NCBI GenBank assembly: GCA_964631595.1
Contig: CAZVXL010000003.1
Location: 39,726 to 103,725 of the forward strand
Length of the DNA: 64,000 nt
Origin: UMGS1312 sp964631595
GTDB taxonomy: Bacteria; Bacillota; Clostridia; Oscillospirales; CAG-272
Direction of reading: 5' to 3'
The position numbers and the translations under genes were made by a program. This document shows, piece by piece, positions 52,561-61,744 of this stretch; position 1 is the first letter of the stretch, and each line of letters begins with the position of its first letter. Below the pieces are notes generated by a model. The model was not told the DNA's origin. It did not search any database and saw only the letters and a program-made list of their open reading frames with translations.

Positions 52561-52940
52561 TCGTGCGCGCGGTGTGTGCGTAGTCGTGCGTGAACGCCGT
52601 GTGGCGCGCGTGGACGCTGTGTGGCGCGTGAGGGTGTGCCCGTGAGACACGTGTGGGACGGGACGGACGCACGTAGCCGCACAGCAAACGCAAGACGTTG
52701 CGATGCCTTACACACCGACTGAATGGGACGCCAAGGTGCTTGAGTGCGCCGTGTGGCGCGCGTGGACGCCGTGTGGCACGTGAGGGCGTGTGAGTATCCG
52801 TGCGACACGCGTGGGAGCCGTAGAGCACGTGGTCGAGCGTGAACGCTGTGAGACACGCCGTGTGTTTATGCGTGGACGGCGCGTGGTATGGGACTACACG
52901 AACGTAATACTGTGCGTGGTGCTGTATGAGACACACGTTC
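52561..52940. repeat. GT-rich degenerate ~20-bp repeat array
   Basis: No credible gene. The plus strand is strongly G/T biased and built on variants of a 20-bp unit, CGCYGTGTGGCRCGYGWGGR. Clear units start at 52595, 52615, 52747 and 52767; weaker ones occur near 52843 and 52858. A 44-bp block (52595-52638 and 52747-52790) is repeated with 41 of 44 bases identical. The array lies between two terminators. Possible decayed minisatellite, noncoding RNA or protein-binding array. Confidence 0.75.
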
Positions 52941-52961
52941 GCGTGTGGGTGGAGAAAATCC

Positions 52962-52996
52962 AAAGAGCCCGAGGCTATTGCCTCGGGCTCTTTTTT
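52962..52996 (+). terminator. Terminator between the repeat array and the giant secreted-protein gene
   Basis: AGAGCCCGAGGC (52964-52975) and GCCTCGGGCTCT (52980-52991), T6 on the plus strand. On the minus strand it may also end the 53115 gene, although the T tract there is interrupted. Confidence 0.88.
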
Positions 52997-53114
52997 GCTA
53001 TCCATAAAGGATGTTATACCGATTTCGGTGGACGGAACAGCTCCGTCTCACGCCTGACATTTGCCATGCGCTTCCGTTGCGGATATCGCCGTTCACCTCG
53101 GCAACATCAACATC

Positions 53115-56100
53115 TTAGTTAGCAGTAGCGGTAGTAGTAGCGGACTTACCGATGTACCAACGAGTACCGTCAGCGCGGTAAACCTCAAGTGCTACAGTTA
53201 CGGTATGCTCACCTGCGGAAGCCTTAACGGTTGCGCCGGCGCCGTCATTTACGGGATCAAGACCCTTGACACATACGTCATCAAGGAAGATCCAGTAACG
53301 GTATGCATTCTCAACTGCATCCCACTCTACAGTAAGCTCTCCGTCACCGGAGGTAACTACGAGATTCTTGATAGAGGGAATAACGCGTGCGTTAGCGGTA
53401 GCTGCTACAGGAGCGGACTGACCGATGTACCAACGAGTACCGTTGTCACGGTAAACCTCAAGTGCTACAGTGATCTGATGATCACCGGCAGTAGCCTTAA
53501 TGGTTGCGCTGGTGCCCTCGGAAGGATCAATACCCTTTACGCAAGTGCCGTCAAGGAAGATCCAGTAACGGTATGCGTTATCAACAGCATCCCAAGATAC
53601 GGTGATGCTCTCCTCGCCTGCTACTGTTACGATGTTGTTAACAGCAGGAATGTTAGCTGCATTGGCGGTAGCCTGTACAGGCTCGGACTGACCTACGTAG
53701 TAACGAGTTCCGTCGGGGAGGTAAACCTCAAGAGCAACGGTGATCTTATGAGCGCCTGCGGAAGCCTTAACGGTTACGCTTGTCTCATCGGCAGGATCAA
53801 TACCTGCAACACACTCGTCATCAAGGAATACCCAGTAACGGTATGCGTTATCAACAGCATCCCAAGATACGGTGATGCTCTCCTCGCCTGCTACTGTCTC
53901 GATATTCTCGATAACAGCGGCAGCCTTGGAAGCAGCTACAAGTACATCGTAGTTGGATACGCCATATCTAACCTTAGCGGGAACTGCGTCGTAAGCGGCA
54001 ACTGCATCAGCGAGGAACTCAAGGTTGAATCTGCCAAGCTCGGCAGCAGCCAGCGAGTAACCGTCACCGTTCAGTGCTACCCAAGTATCGGTACCGACAT
54101 CGGTGAAGCTTGCTACAGTATCTTCTACAACACCGTTGTAGGAGAACTTGTAGTTGTCATAGTAGGAAGTACAAGCTCTGGGGTAGTAGATGAACCAGCC
54201 CGCAGCGGTGAGATTGTCTGCCTTAGCAACGGACACGCCGTCAACAAAGATCTCAGCATAGTTAGCGCCGAGTACAAACTCGATGCTGTACCACTCGCCG
54301 AAGTCGATGGTGTAATCTGCGCTTGCATAGATGTTCTCATCTGCAAACTTAGCAGTGTTACCACCGAACGGGTTCTCGTTTGCGATCACGAATCTCTGAC
54401 CCTTGAAATCGTATCCGAGGAAGATACCGTTGGAGGTACAGCCACCGAAGTAGGAGTTAGCCCAGTCGGTATCAGCTGCAACAGTATTGATATCGAAGGA
54501 TACGGTGTAAGGAGCAACAGTGTTGCCGCCCTGCATGGTCTCAGCCTTATCAAGGAACTGAGAGTAACCGTTTCCGTCTCCGCCATTCTCTACAGCGTTG
54601 AACTTCAGGAATGTCTGAAGCTTATTGATAGCTGTGATAGCGTTGTTTACGGCAGTGTTGTTTGCGTTGAACTCAGCGCGTGCAGCGGTAAGAGTATCAG
54701 CGTTTGTAACAAGTGCCTTTTCCTCAGCGGTAAGAGCATTGTAAGCTTTCTCGGCTGCGGTGATAGCATCACCGGAGGAAAGTGTAACATCACCGATAGC
54801 ATCGATAAGCGCGATAACTGCATCGGTATTAACCTTCTGAAGCTGATCAAGGTTTGTTACAAGAGTCTTAGAGGTAGGATAGAGTGCGTTGAAGGAAGCG
54901 TTAGCTTCGTCAACAGTAGCAGTGCCGGCTACCATTGCGTCGATGATCTCAATAGTTGCATCGGCAGCAGCCTTCAGCTCTGCATACTTAGCATCAAAAG
55001 CGGTGCGTGCATCGGTGAGTATAGTCTTATACTCCTCGGAAACAAGCGCCTGCTGCTCCTCTGTGAGAGCATTGAATGCATCCTCGGCAGCAGTGATTCT
55101 GTCACCGGTGGAAGCGGGGGACTCAACGTCGATAAGAACGTTGGGAGTGTAAGTACCAAGATCACCTACACGTCCTGTGAAAGGAGTGGTGGTGAAGGGG
55201 TAAGGATAGGTTGCACCGAAGGTAAGAGTGTTCTCACCGAGGTACAGATCTACGTTCTGAGGATAGAACATTGCGAAGTTGTAGCTCGGATTTGAGGTAT
55301 TGCCCTCAACCATGAGCTCGCCGTTAAGGTAAACTCTTGCAAGAGCAGAGCCCTCAACGTACTCAACGGTCATGGTGTACCACTTACCTGCAACAAGGTC
55401 ATACGGCTTCTGAGCAACGAAGTCGCAAACGCCGTTGTAGTTGTTGTAGAATCCGGCACCGGAGCCGATCGCGAAGGACTTGGTCTTAAAGTCGTAGCCT
55501 GCGAAGGACTCACCGTTTCTGATAAAGCCGATGTTAGCAGCCTTACCGTTATCGGTGTATGCGGTGTACATGAAATCATAAGTGATGGAGAAGCCCCACC
55601 AGCAGTTGTCACCGTCTTTGTCGGGGAAGTTGTAGTAACCCTTGTCGGTTCTGTCAACGAAATCAAAGTGAGTTACGGTACCCTGATACTTGATAGGACC
55701 GATAGCGTCGATAAGATTCTCTACCTCCATTACGGGGAGATACTTATCGTAGTCAGCGCGAGCTGCAACAAGTACGTCGTACTTGGTTACAAGAGCCTTC
55801 TGAGCATCGGTAAGTGCAGCATAAGCTTCCTCAGCAGCCTCAATGGCTTCTCTGGACTCGAATGTTACATTGCCGATAGCATCAATAAGAGCATCAACCT
55901 CGCCTGCCTTTGCCTTGTCAAAGTTGACAACAGCGGCATCGTAGGTAGCGCGTGCGGCGGTAAGGTCGGCAGCGTTTGTTACGAGAGCCTGACGCTCCTT
56001 GCTCAGAGCGTTGAAAATAGCCTCAGCGGCAGCGATCTTCTCACCGGAATCGGAAGCTGCATCGTAGGGGTTGTAAATGACCTCACCGATCTTGGCGATA

Positions 56101-57647
56101 GCATTGATGGCTCTGTTTGCAGCAAGGCTCTCATACTTTTCACGAGCTGCGGTAAGAGTAGCAGCATCGGTAACGAGAGTCTTCTGTGCGGGAGTAAGTG
56201 CGGCGTAAGCATCCTCAGCAGCGGTGATGAGCGCGTCGGAATCCATTACAGCGGCAGAGTCTCCGTTCCAGCTACCACTTACGGCTGCATTCCACTGTTC
56301 GAAGTTCTTGTAGGAAACAGTCTCAAAGCTCTCACCTGCAAATACGAGATTGCTCATATATGCGGTAACCTGGCTGGGATAGAAGATGTAGAAGTTGTAC
56401 TCAATAGCTCCGTACCAAGAGCATACGGTTACGCCGTCAACCTTGATGGAAAGGTTGCTTCCGTTGTAAACGTACTGTACATGAGTGAGTGCATCGGTGG
56501 GAAGATCCATTACATCACTCTGTGCGAGAACCTCGGTTACAGAATTGGAGTTCATCCAGTTGTTGGTTCTTGCGATCATGAACCGCTTTGCGGCGTTGTT
56601 CCAGAAAAGCTTCGGGTTTTCGCCGTTTGCAGCAGTACATCCGCCGAGATAGCTGTACTCATCTCCGCCGGATACGGGGATCATGTCGAAGTCAAAGGTA
56701 AACTTGTTACCGGTAACAGGAGCTACATGGAGGTATGCACCTGCATCGACACCGGCCTCGATAAGGATACCGTCGGCATTGCCGGCGTTGTACTTAACGT
56801 CACCGATATTGTTGATGAGAGTATCAACGTTAGCGGCAGCAGCCTTATCATCCTCGGTGTAGTCACCCTCGATTACGACCTTAACATAGGAGCCCTCATA
56901 GGGGTTATCTGCGTGCTTGGGATCCTTGTAATCGGTGTTGGTAACAGCGGTTACAAAGTTAGGATCTACAGAGTCGTTAAAGGAGTTACATACTCCGAAG
57001 TAGTTCATGTGGATGTCACCGAAGGCGATAGCATCGTCCTTCTCGGTAACAATTGCGGCATAAGGACCTACGGGAATGTAGTAGGTACCGGGAGTTGCAT
57101 CCTCATTGACCTTCAGTCTGAAGGTGCAGAGGTCACCGGAACCGTTGAACATACCGTAAGCATCCTCCTCCTCGGTGAAGGAAGGAGAGCCTGCGAACCA
57201 GTTCATCCAGCCGTTTCTCTTAGCATCGCTGAGAGCGGACTTACCGACTGTTGCTCTGTCCATATTAAGGATGGTACTGCTCGAAGCAAGATCGGTAACA
57301 GCCATGGGAGTGAAGGGGTTCGAATAATTCGTGGAATCAAAGCATCCGAATACTACGCAAGCGGTAAGAACAGACATACCGTATGCGCCGGGCATCTCAT
57401 CCTCGTAGCCGGGAATATGACCTACCAGCTCGGGATCACCCCAAATGGAATCCATTGATACATTGATATAAACGATTTCGCCCGGCTTATATGTTTCCTT
57501 GTCGGGCGTATAGCGCACGACGTTTTCAGTGGTAATGGACGCCAGCTTTTCGGGATCGGCATCAATGGCACTGTCAGCTGTTACTACCATCGGAATCAAT
57601 GACAGAAGCATCGCCATGCAAAGTACAAGTGACAAAATGCGTTTCAT
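53115..57647 (-). CDS. Giant secreted modular surface protein (cohesin-like, LamG-like, helical and Fn3 repeats)
   Basis: 1510 residues; strong AGGAGG ribosome site. Signal peptide 1-24. Cohesin-like beta domain about 42-262. Three LamG-like modules at 290-440, 655-815 (FAGYDFKTKSFAIGSG) and 1035-1175 (FLGYDFKGQRFVIA). Helical repeats of the form AAExAYxALTxxQKALV at 465-640 and 845-1010. Three Fn3-like repeats at 1246-1330, 1335-1420 and 1424-1508, each with WDAVxNAYRYW. No dockerin, LPXTG or membrane anchor at the C terminus, and no enzyme motif. TTA, CTA and TCA codons are absent over long stretches, suggesting strong codon selection. Probably an adhesin or glycan-binding protein. Confidence 0.88.
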   Translation of the reverse strand: MKRILSLVLCMAMLLSLIPMVVTADSAIDADPEKLASITTENVVRYTPDKETYKPGEIVYINVSMDSIWGDPELVGHIPGYEDEMPGAYGMSVLTACVVFGCFDSTNYSNPFTPMAVTDLASSSTILNMDRATVGKSALSDAKRNGWMNWFAGSPSFTEEEDAYGMFNGSGDLCTFRLKVNEDATPGTYYIPVGPYAAIVTEKDDAIAFGDIHMNYFGVCNSFNDSVDPNFVTAVTNTDYKDPKHADNPYEGSYVKVVIEGDYTEDDKAAAANVDTLINNIGDVKYNAGNADGILIEAGVDAGAYLHVAPVTGNKFTFDFDMIPVSGGDEYSYLGGCTAANGENPKLFWNNAAKRFMIARTNNWMNSNSVTEVLAQSDVMDLPTDALTHVQYVYNGSNLSIKVDGVTVCSWYGAIEYNFYIFYPSQVTAYMSNLVFAGESFETVSYKNFEQWNAAVSGSWNGDSAAVMDSDALITAAEDAYAALTPAQKTLVTDAATLTAAREKYESLAANRAINAIAKIGEVIYNPYDAASDSGEKIAAAEAIFNALSKERQALVTNAADLTAARATYDAAVVNFDKAKAGEVDALIDAIGNVTFESREAIEAAEEAYAALTDAQKALVTKYDVLVAARADYDKYLPVMEVENLIDAIGPIKYQGTVTHFDFVDRTDKGYYNFPDKDGDNCWWGFSITYDFMYTAYTDNGKAANIGFIRNGESFAGYDFKTKSFAIGSGAGFYNNYNGVCDFVAQKPYDLVAGKWYTMTVEYVEGSALARVYLNGELMVEGNTSNPSYNFAMFYPQNVDLYLGENTLTFGATYPYPFTTTPFTGRVGDLGTYTPNVLIDVESPASTGDRITAAEDAFNALTEEQQALVSEEYKTILTDARTAFDAKYAELKAAADATIEIIDAMVAGTATVDEANASFNALYPTSKTLVTNLDQLQKVNTDAVIALIDAIGDVTLSSGDAITAAEKAYNALTAEEKALVTNADTLTAARAEFNANNTAVNNAITAINKLQTFLKFNAVENGGDGNGYSQFLDKAETMQGGNTVAPYTVSFDINTVAADTDWANSYFGGCTSNGIFLGYDFKGQRFVIANENPFGGNTAKFADENIYASADYTIDFGEWYSIEFVLGANYAEIFVDGVSVAKADNLTAAGWFIYYPRACTSYYDNYKFSYNGVVEDTVASFTDVGTDTWVALNGDGYSLAAAELGRFNLEFLADAVAAYDAVPAKVRYGVSNYDVLVAASKAAAVIENIETVAGEESITVSWDAVDNAYRYWVFLDDECVAGIDPADETSVTVKASAGAHKITVALEVYLPDGTRYYVGQSEPVQATANAANIPAVNNIVTVAGEESITVSWDAVDNAYRYWIFLDGTCVKGIDPSEGTSATIKATAGDHQITVALEVYRDNGTRWYIGQSAPVAATANARVIPSIKNLVVTSGDGELTVEWDAVENAYRYWIFLDDVCVKGLDPVNDGAGATVKASAGEHTVTVALEVYRADGTRWYIGKSATTTATAN
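53562..53627. repeat. 66-bp perfect direct repeat, copy 1
   Basis: Identical to 53832-53897, inside the second and first Fn3-like repeats of the giant protein. The third repeat (near 53282) is clearly diverged, so this pair was recently duplicated or homogenised. Confidence 0.9.
53832..53897. repeat. 66-bp perfect direct repeat, copy 2
   Basis: Matches 53562-53627 base for base; offset 270 bp equals one Fn3-like module. Confidence 0.9.
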
Positions 57648-57697
57648 GTTTATGAACTTTCCTCCTAAAAAATTTTATTCTAAAACATACTCCTCGT

Positions 57698-57723
57698 GGG
57701 AGGGGCTTCCCAGTTCCCTCCCC
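57698..57723 (-). other. Hairpin between the two giant genes
   Basis: GGGAGGGG (57698-57705) pairs with CCCTCCCC (57716-57723). It lies 64 nt downstream of the 57787 stop and upstream of the 53115 gene, with no T tract; possible mRNA stabiliser or partial attenuator. No separate promoter for the second gene is evident in 57648-57786. Confidence 0.5.
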
Positions 57724-57786
57724 CTCGGAGCAATATTTTATTCGGGTAATAAGATGAAACTTAACTCTAAGCTATCGGGAAACAGG

Positions 57787-60717
57787 TTATGCTACGGGAC
57801 CGAAGGTCAGGTTAGCACCGGCAGACTTACGAACTACATACGAGAAGTCTGTAGAGTTGATAAATCCGTTGTAGTGAACGTCACCTGCATCGGAATTGAA
57901 GTTTACATTCGCTCCTCCGACCTTACGCATATAAAGGCTGAAGTCGGAAGCATTGAATGCGCCGTCATTGTTAACGTCTCCGTAGGAGAACGCCAGCGGG
58001 ATGACCTCGGTCTTAGTCTCGCCGCATACGGTACAGGTGTAAAGCATTACGCCTGTGGAAGTTCCGGTCGCGGGAGTCTCTACAACACCGTCATTCCAAG
58101 AGTGTCCGGTAGCCTTCTGATCGTATGTGATATAGCTGCTCTCACCGCAAGCACAGGTGTGTGTGGTGTAGCCGTCGGTCAAACAGGATGCGGGAGTTAC
58201 AACATCATTGTATGTATGAGTCGGAACACCGCCCGCTACTACAGACCATGCAGTGTTTACGCCTCCGCGAGCATACTCCATACCGCCCTTGGAAAGGCTG
58301 TAGTCGTTGGTATAATCGGTGGAATTCTCGTACACAACGTCGTTTACCTTAACGGTTACGTTGTCAAGATATCCCTTAACGAAGTTCGGGAAGAAGATGT
58401 AGTACTCTACATCAAGATCATAATAGCCGTAGGATCTGGAGATTATCTCCTTGCCGTCGATAGAAACGGAGATCACATACTTGGTATCATCATTTGCCTT
58501 GCCGTCTGCGCCGAGACCGGTAAGGTTGTAGGAGATCTTGAAGTTGTGCCACTCATTCTTCGCGATTGCATAATCGGCATACTGAGTGTTCTCGCCGTAG
58601 TGTCCGCCCGCCTGACCGGATACGCATCCGATAACAGCCTGCTGCTTGATGAAGTCGTAGCCTGCAAAGCCGTTTCCGACATTGGAGTTCTCGTTGCCGA
58701 CACCGTTGTTGTTGATATGTCCGCCGATGAAGGCGCTACCGGTCTTGAGAATCTCGGGATCGGTGCACCAGTCATATGCGTAGAAGTCGAAAGAATACTC
58801 AAACTTACCGGAGGAGGCGAACGCCTCAGCCAGTTCGGTCTTGAGCTGTGAGTAAGCGTTTACGGAAGTGATAGAGTAGTCGCAGTCAACCTTGAGTGCT
58901 CTGTCCTCGTGGAGCTTTACGGGCTCATCTGCGGGGAGGCCGTAGGACTCAAGCTTCCAACCTACATGATATGTATTGCTGTATGCCATGAGGCCGACGG
59001 CAGAGGTCTTGGGAGACATATAGTAGCCTTCTACCAGAGTATATCCGCCCTCGTTGAAGTCCATCTCGTCATATACGATACCGGTATCGGTCGCAAGATC
59101 GTAGCCGGAGCCGGCAAGGATGATATTGTCGAGAAGGATCTCGGTGCAGGGAGACAGGAAAAGGAATCCGTACTTATCCTCAATGCCATCCGCCTTTGCG
59201 ATAAGAGCACTGTCGATGGTAGCGGAGACCATGACCTCGCCGTCGATGTACAGCGCAATGTCCTGTCCCTTACGCACGAATGCCCATTCTTTCCACTCAA
59301 AATCATTGAGCTTTACCGCTTTTTCGGAAACGATGCTTCCGTTGTCATCGGTAATATAGAACTTGCCGAGATTGTAGTCGTAGCCTGCGATGTAATTACC
59401 GTTGTTACCAACCATGAAGCTACCGTATACCTTTGCTGTGGATGCATTTACCTGAGAGAGAGGCATAATGTCCATGGTAACGGTAAATCCGTCCTCGGCA
59501 GCCATAATACCGCGGTCGCTTACTCCGAGATAGCCGTTGTACATAGACGACGTTCCGTCGGGATACATATGAACAGCCTTATTGGGGTTGGTTGTGGGGT
59601 TAAGGAGTGTGGTAGCTATAGTATAGAACTTACCGCATCCCGCACGTGTACACTGTCTGTACTCAACACCGCTCTCGGTCTCGGTAGCGGTGATAATGTT
59701 TTTGATGAGCTGTCCGGGAAGATGTCCGAGAGGCTCCTTCGTGTTCATCTGTGCGGTTGCTCCGCATCCGTTTGCACAGTAGTAGTAATCGTAGCCCGCA
59801 TTGGTACAGCCGACAGCAACGTCCTTGCTTGCATCATGCTGCATATTATGTACATGAGCGGCAGCCGTTTCTCTGTCATATGTTACCTTCTCGGTACCGC
59901 CGTTGGGATCAACGGAGTAGTGATTGTTGTCATCGCTAAAGCCGCAGAAGGTGTTATTGGAAGCCTTGCTCGTAAAGTCGGAGTCCGTAGCATATGTCTC
60001 GCTTGCGGTACCGGTGGCAATATCGTAGTCACCGGAGTAGAAAGCGATGTTGTCCATGTGGTACTCAACGCCGAGTCCGCTTATGAAGGCCATGTCGTTT
60101 TCAGCAGATTCCGACTTCTCTTTCATCTGCCAATCCCATACCTCGATGTACTTGGAAAGGCCGGCCGCAGTATAAGCTACAGCGAGATCGCAGGAAAGCA
60201 TCTCAACGCCGTCAAGGTAGATGGTGATGGTCTTGTCAAGGAATCTGATTCCCATCTCATGCCACGTGTTCAGCGCGAGATCGTACTGCATCTCGGCAAG
60301 AATAGTAGCGGGATACTGGCTGAGGCTACCGCCTACGATATACTGATCGTAAACAACGAAAGCTTTTCTTGTGAAGCTGTAGCCGTAGTGAACCGACATT
60401 TCACCGGGCCAAGATACGAAAGCAAACTCGGTGTAAAGATCGGGAACAGAGGTGTAGTTATCGATCTTGAAATCAAAGACCTGATAATAGTTGAATCCGC
60501 CGTAATGAGCGGCACCGGACTCGTTTACACGTCCGATATAGGGCTGCTTCTCTGCCTTAAGCCAACAGTAAGTCTGCTGAAACCAGCTACTGTCAGGATC
60601 GGAGAGAGTTAAGCCATTATAATAAATTGCGGCATTGCCATCTGCCGCGCCTGCCGGAATGACGATCATGGTGATCAGCATTACAACAGTCAGAAGCAAA
60701 GAAATGATCTTCTTCAT
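57787..60717 (-). CDS. Secreted dockerin protein with three LamG-like modules and Cys-rich ribbons
   Basis: 976 residues from ATG 60717 (AAGGGGA upstream); earlier in-frame ATGs lack ribosome sites. Signal peptide 1-24. LamG-like modules at about 45-230, 380-545 (IAGYDYNLGKFYI) and 610-795 (FAGYDFIKQQAVIG). Two Cys-rich ribbon regions, 286-365 (YYYCANGCGA, RQCTRAGCGKFY) and 833-905 (HTCACGESSYIT, YTCTVCGETKT). Type I dockerin 912-970 (GDVNNDGAFNASDF, GDVHYNGFINSTDF); the second loop lacks one usual Asp/Asn position. Long TTA/CTA/TCA-free stretches as in its neighbour. Likely attached to a cohesin-bearing scaffold and involved in glycan binding. Confidence 0.88.
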   Translation of the reverse strand: MKKIISLLLTVVMLITMIVIPAGAADGNAAIYYNGLTLSDPDSSWFQQTYCWLKAEKQPYIGRVNESGAAHYGGFNYYQVFDFKIDNYTSVPDLYTEFAFVSWPGEMSVHYGYSFTRKAFVVYDQYIVGGSLSQYPATILAEMQYDLALNTWHEMGIRFLDKTITIYLDGVEMLSCDLAVAYTAAGLSKYIEVWDWQMKEKSESAENDMAFISGLGVEYHMDNIAFYSGDYDIATGTASETYATDSDFTSKASNNTFCGFSDDNNHYSVDPNGGTEKVTYDRETAAAHVHNMQHDASKDVAVGCTNAGYDYYYCANGCGATAQMNTKEPLGHLPGQLIKNIITATETESGVEYRQCTRAGCGKFYTIATTLLNPTTNPNKAVHMYPDGTSSMYNGYLGVSDRGIMAAEDGFTVTMDIMPLSQVNASTAKVYGSFMVGNNGNYIAGYDYNLGKFYITDDNGSIVSEKAVKLNDFEWKEWAFVRKGQDIALYIDGEVMVSATIDSALIAKADGIEDKYGFLFLSPCTEILLDNIILAGSGYDLATDTGIVYDEMDFNEGGYTLVEGYYMSPKTSAVGLMAYSNTYHVGWKLESYGLPADEPVKLHEDRALKVDCDYSITSVNAYSQLKTELAEAFASSGKFEYSFDFYAYDWCTDPEILKTGSAFIGGHINNNGVGNENSNVGNGFAGYDFIKQQAVIGCVSGQAGGHYGENTQYADYAIAKNEWHNFKISYNLTGLGADGKANDDTKYVISVSIDGKEIISRSYGYYDLDVEYYIFFPNFVKGYLDNVTVKVNDVVYENSTDYTNDYSLSKGGMEYARGGVNTAWSVVAGGVPTHTYNDVVTPASCLTDGYTTHTCACGESSYITYDQKATGHSWNDGVVETPATGTSTGVMLYTCTVCGETKTEVIPLAFSYGDVNNDGAFNASDFSLYMRKVGGANVNFNSDAGDVHYNGFINSTDFSYVVRKSAGANLTFGPVA

Positions 60718-60806
60718 AGCCTTCCCCTTAATTAATAGTTTTGTCATGCTTATGCATGCATACGGCGGCAAGGCATAGCTACCGCCAATGCCACCTTTAT
60801 GCTGAT

Positions 60807-60835
60807 ATTATATCACCAAAAATCGTATTTTGCAA
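60807..60835 (-). promoter_or_regulatory. Sigma-A promoter of the giant-protein unit
   Basis: TTGCAA (60835-60830), 17 bp, TATAAT (60812-60807) with extended GTGA. Leader about 85 nt. Confidence 0.82.
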
Positions 60836-61062
60836 GTGTTTTAGTAAATTTTACTCTATTGCACAAAAAAACAAAATCCATTTGTGCACTTTGACGCTTG
60901 CCCGACCCGTTTTATTAAGAAATTTGACCCTGAATTTGCACATTTTAAGCTGAATCGCAGACTCTCGGAAGGATTTCGGCACCGTTTTCCGATGCGGAAG
61001 CGACGCGGGCGACGAATATTAAACCCTATATATAATAATGTAGGTTTTGATACACGCGCGCA

Positions 61063-61091
61063 TTGACAAGAGAGATGTTTTGGATTATAAT
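61063..61091 (+). promoter_or_regulatory. Sigma-A promoter of the Nudix-desulfurase unit
   Basis: TTGACA (61063-61068), 17 bp, TATAAT (61086-61091). Confidence 0.87.
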
Positions 61092-61133
61092 TATAGCATC
61101 ACCGCCGAGAAAGGCGGCAAATGGAGATAAAGT

Positions 61134-61715
61134 ATGAACAAGAACAACAGCAGAAGCTTTGACGACGATTGCCTAACAGAGAAAAAGGTGTCCTCGGAGC
61201 ATATTTTCGACGGATGTGTAATATCGGTATACAGAGATACCGTTTTCCTACCCGACGGCGGCACCGCAACAAGAGAGGTCGTGCGGCACAGAGGCGCCGC
61301 CTGTGTCGTGCCTATCACATCCGCGGGTGAGATACTGACCGTCCGTCAGTACAGATACGCCCTCGGGCGCGTGACGGTCGAGATCCCTGCGGGAAAACTC
61401 GATTCCTCGGCGGAAGATCCGCGAGACTGCGCTCTGCGCGAGCTTGCCGAGGAAACCGGCTTCACAGCGGAGCGGCTTATACCGCTCGGTATGCTTCATT
61501 CCTCGGTCGGATTTTGCGATGAGGTGATACATATGTACGCCGCGTGCGACCTAAAACGGCATGAGCTGTCGCCTGACGAGGATGAATTCCTGACGCTTTA
61601 CCCCATTCCTGCCAATCGGCTGGAGGAAATGGTACTCTCCGGAGAGATCACGGACGCGAAAACACAGGCGGCTGTGCTCAAGGTTCGCGCACTGCAAAGG
61701 CTCGGCAGGCTGTAA
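61134..61715 (+). CDS. Nudix hydrolase, ADP-ribose pyrophosphatase type
   Basis: 193 residues. The Nudix box is complete: GKLDSSAEDP followed by RDCALRELAEETGF. Upstream VEIPA precedes the box as in ADP-ribose pyrophosphatases (NudF). Cleaves ADP-ribose or related nucleotide sugars to AMP. First gene of a small plus-strand operon; 29 nt before the desulfurase. Confidence 0.92.
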   Translation: MNKNNSRSFDDDCLTEKKVSSEHIFDGCVISVYRDTVFLPDGGTATREVVRHRGAACVVPITSAGEILTVRQYRYALGRVTVEIPAGKLDSSAEDPRDCALRELAEETGFTAERLIPLGMLHSSVGFCDEVIHMYAACDLKRHELSPDEDEFLTLYPIPANRLEEMVLSGEITDAKTQAAVLKVRALQRLGRL

Positions 61716-61744
61716 TTCGTCATTTGCATAAATTGAGGTCAGAT

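Larger units (their letters stand above)
60772..61133. other. Divergent intergenic region
   Basis: 362 bp, AT-rich, no gene. Contains the minus-strand promoter at 60807-60835 and the plus-strand promoter at 61063-61091. A GGCGG...CCGCC hairpin at 60763-60785 falls in the leader of the dockerin gene. Confidence 0.7.

Noticed and set aside
52561..52940. CRISPR array
   Set aside because: Units are degenerate, directly abutting and without regular unique spacers; no cas genes nearby.
52377..53122. Reading frames across the GT-rich repeat on both strands
   Set aside because: Low-complexity Arg/His/Thr/Pro or Val/Arg sequence that follows the repeat unit, no ribosome sites, crosses two terminators.
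53061..60612. Very long plus-strand reading frames (744, 596, 440 and 567 codons) opposite the giant genes
   Set aside because: They are exactly phase-aligned antisense of the minus genes, lack ribosome sites and signal or domain features, and are explained by absence of TTA/CTA/TCA codons in the true genes.
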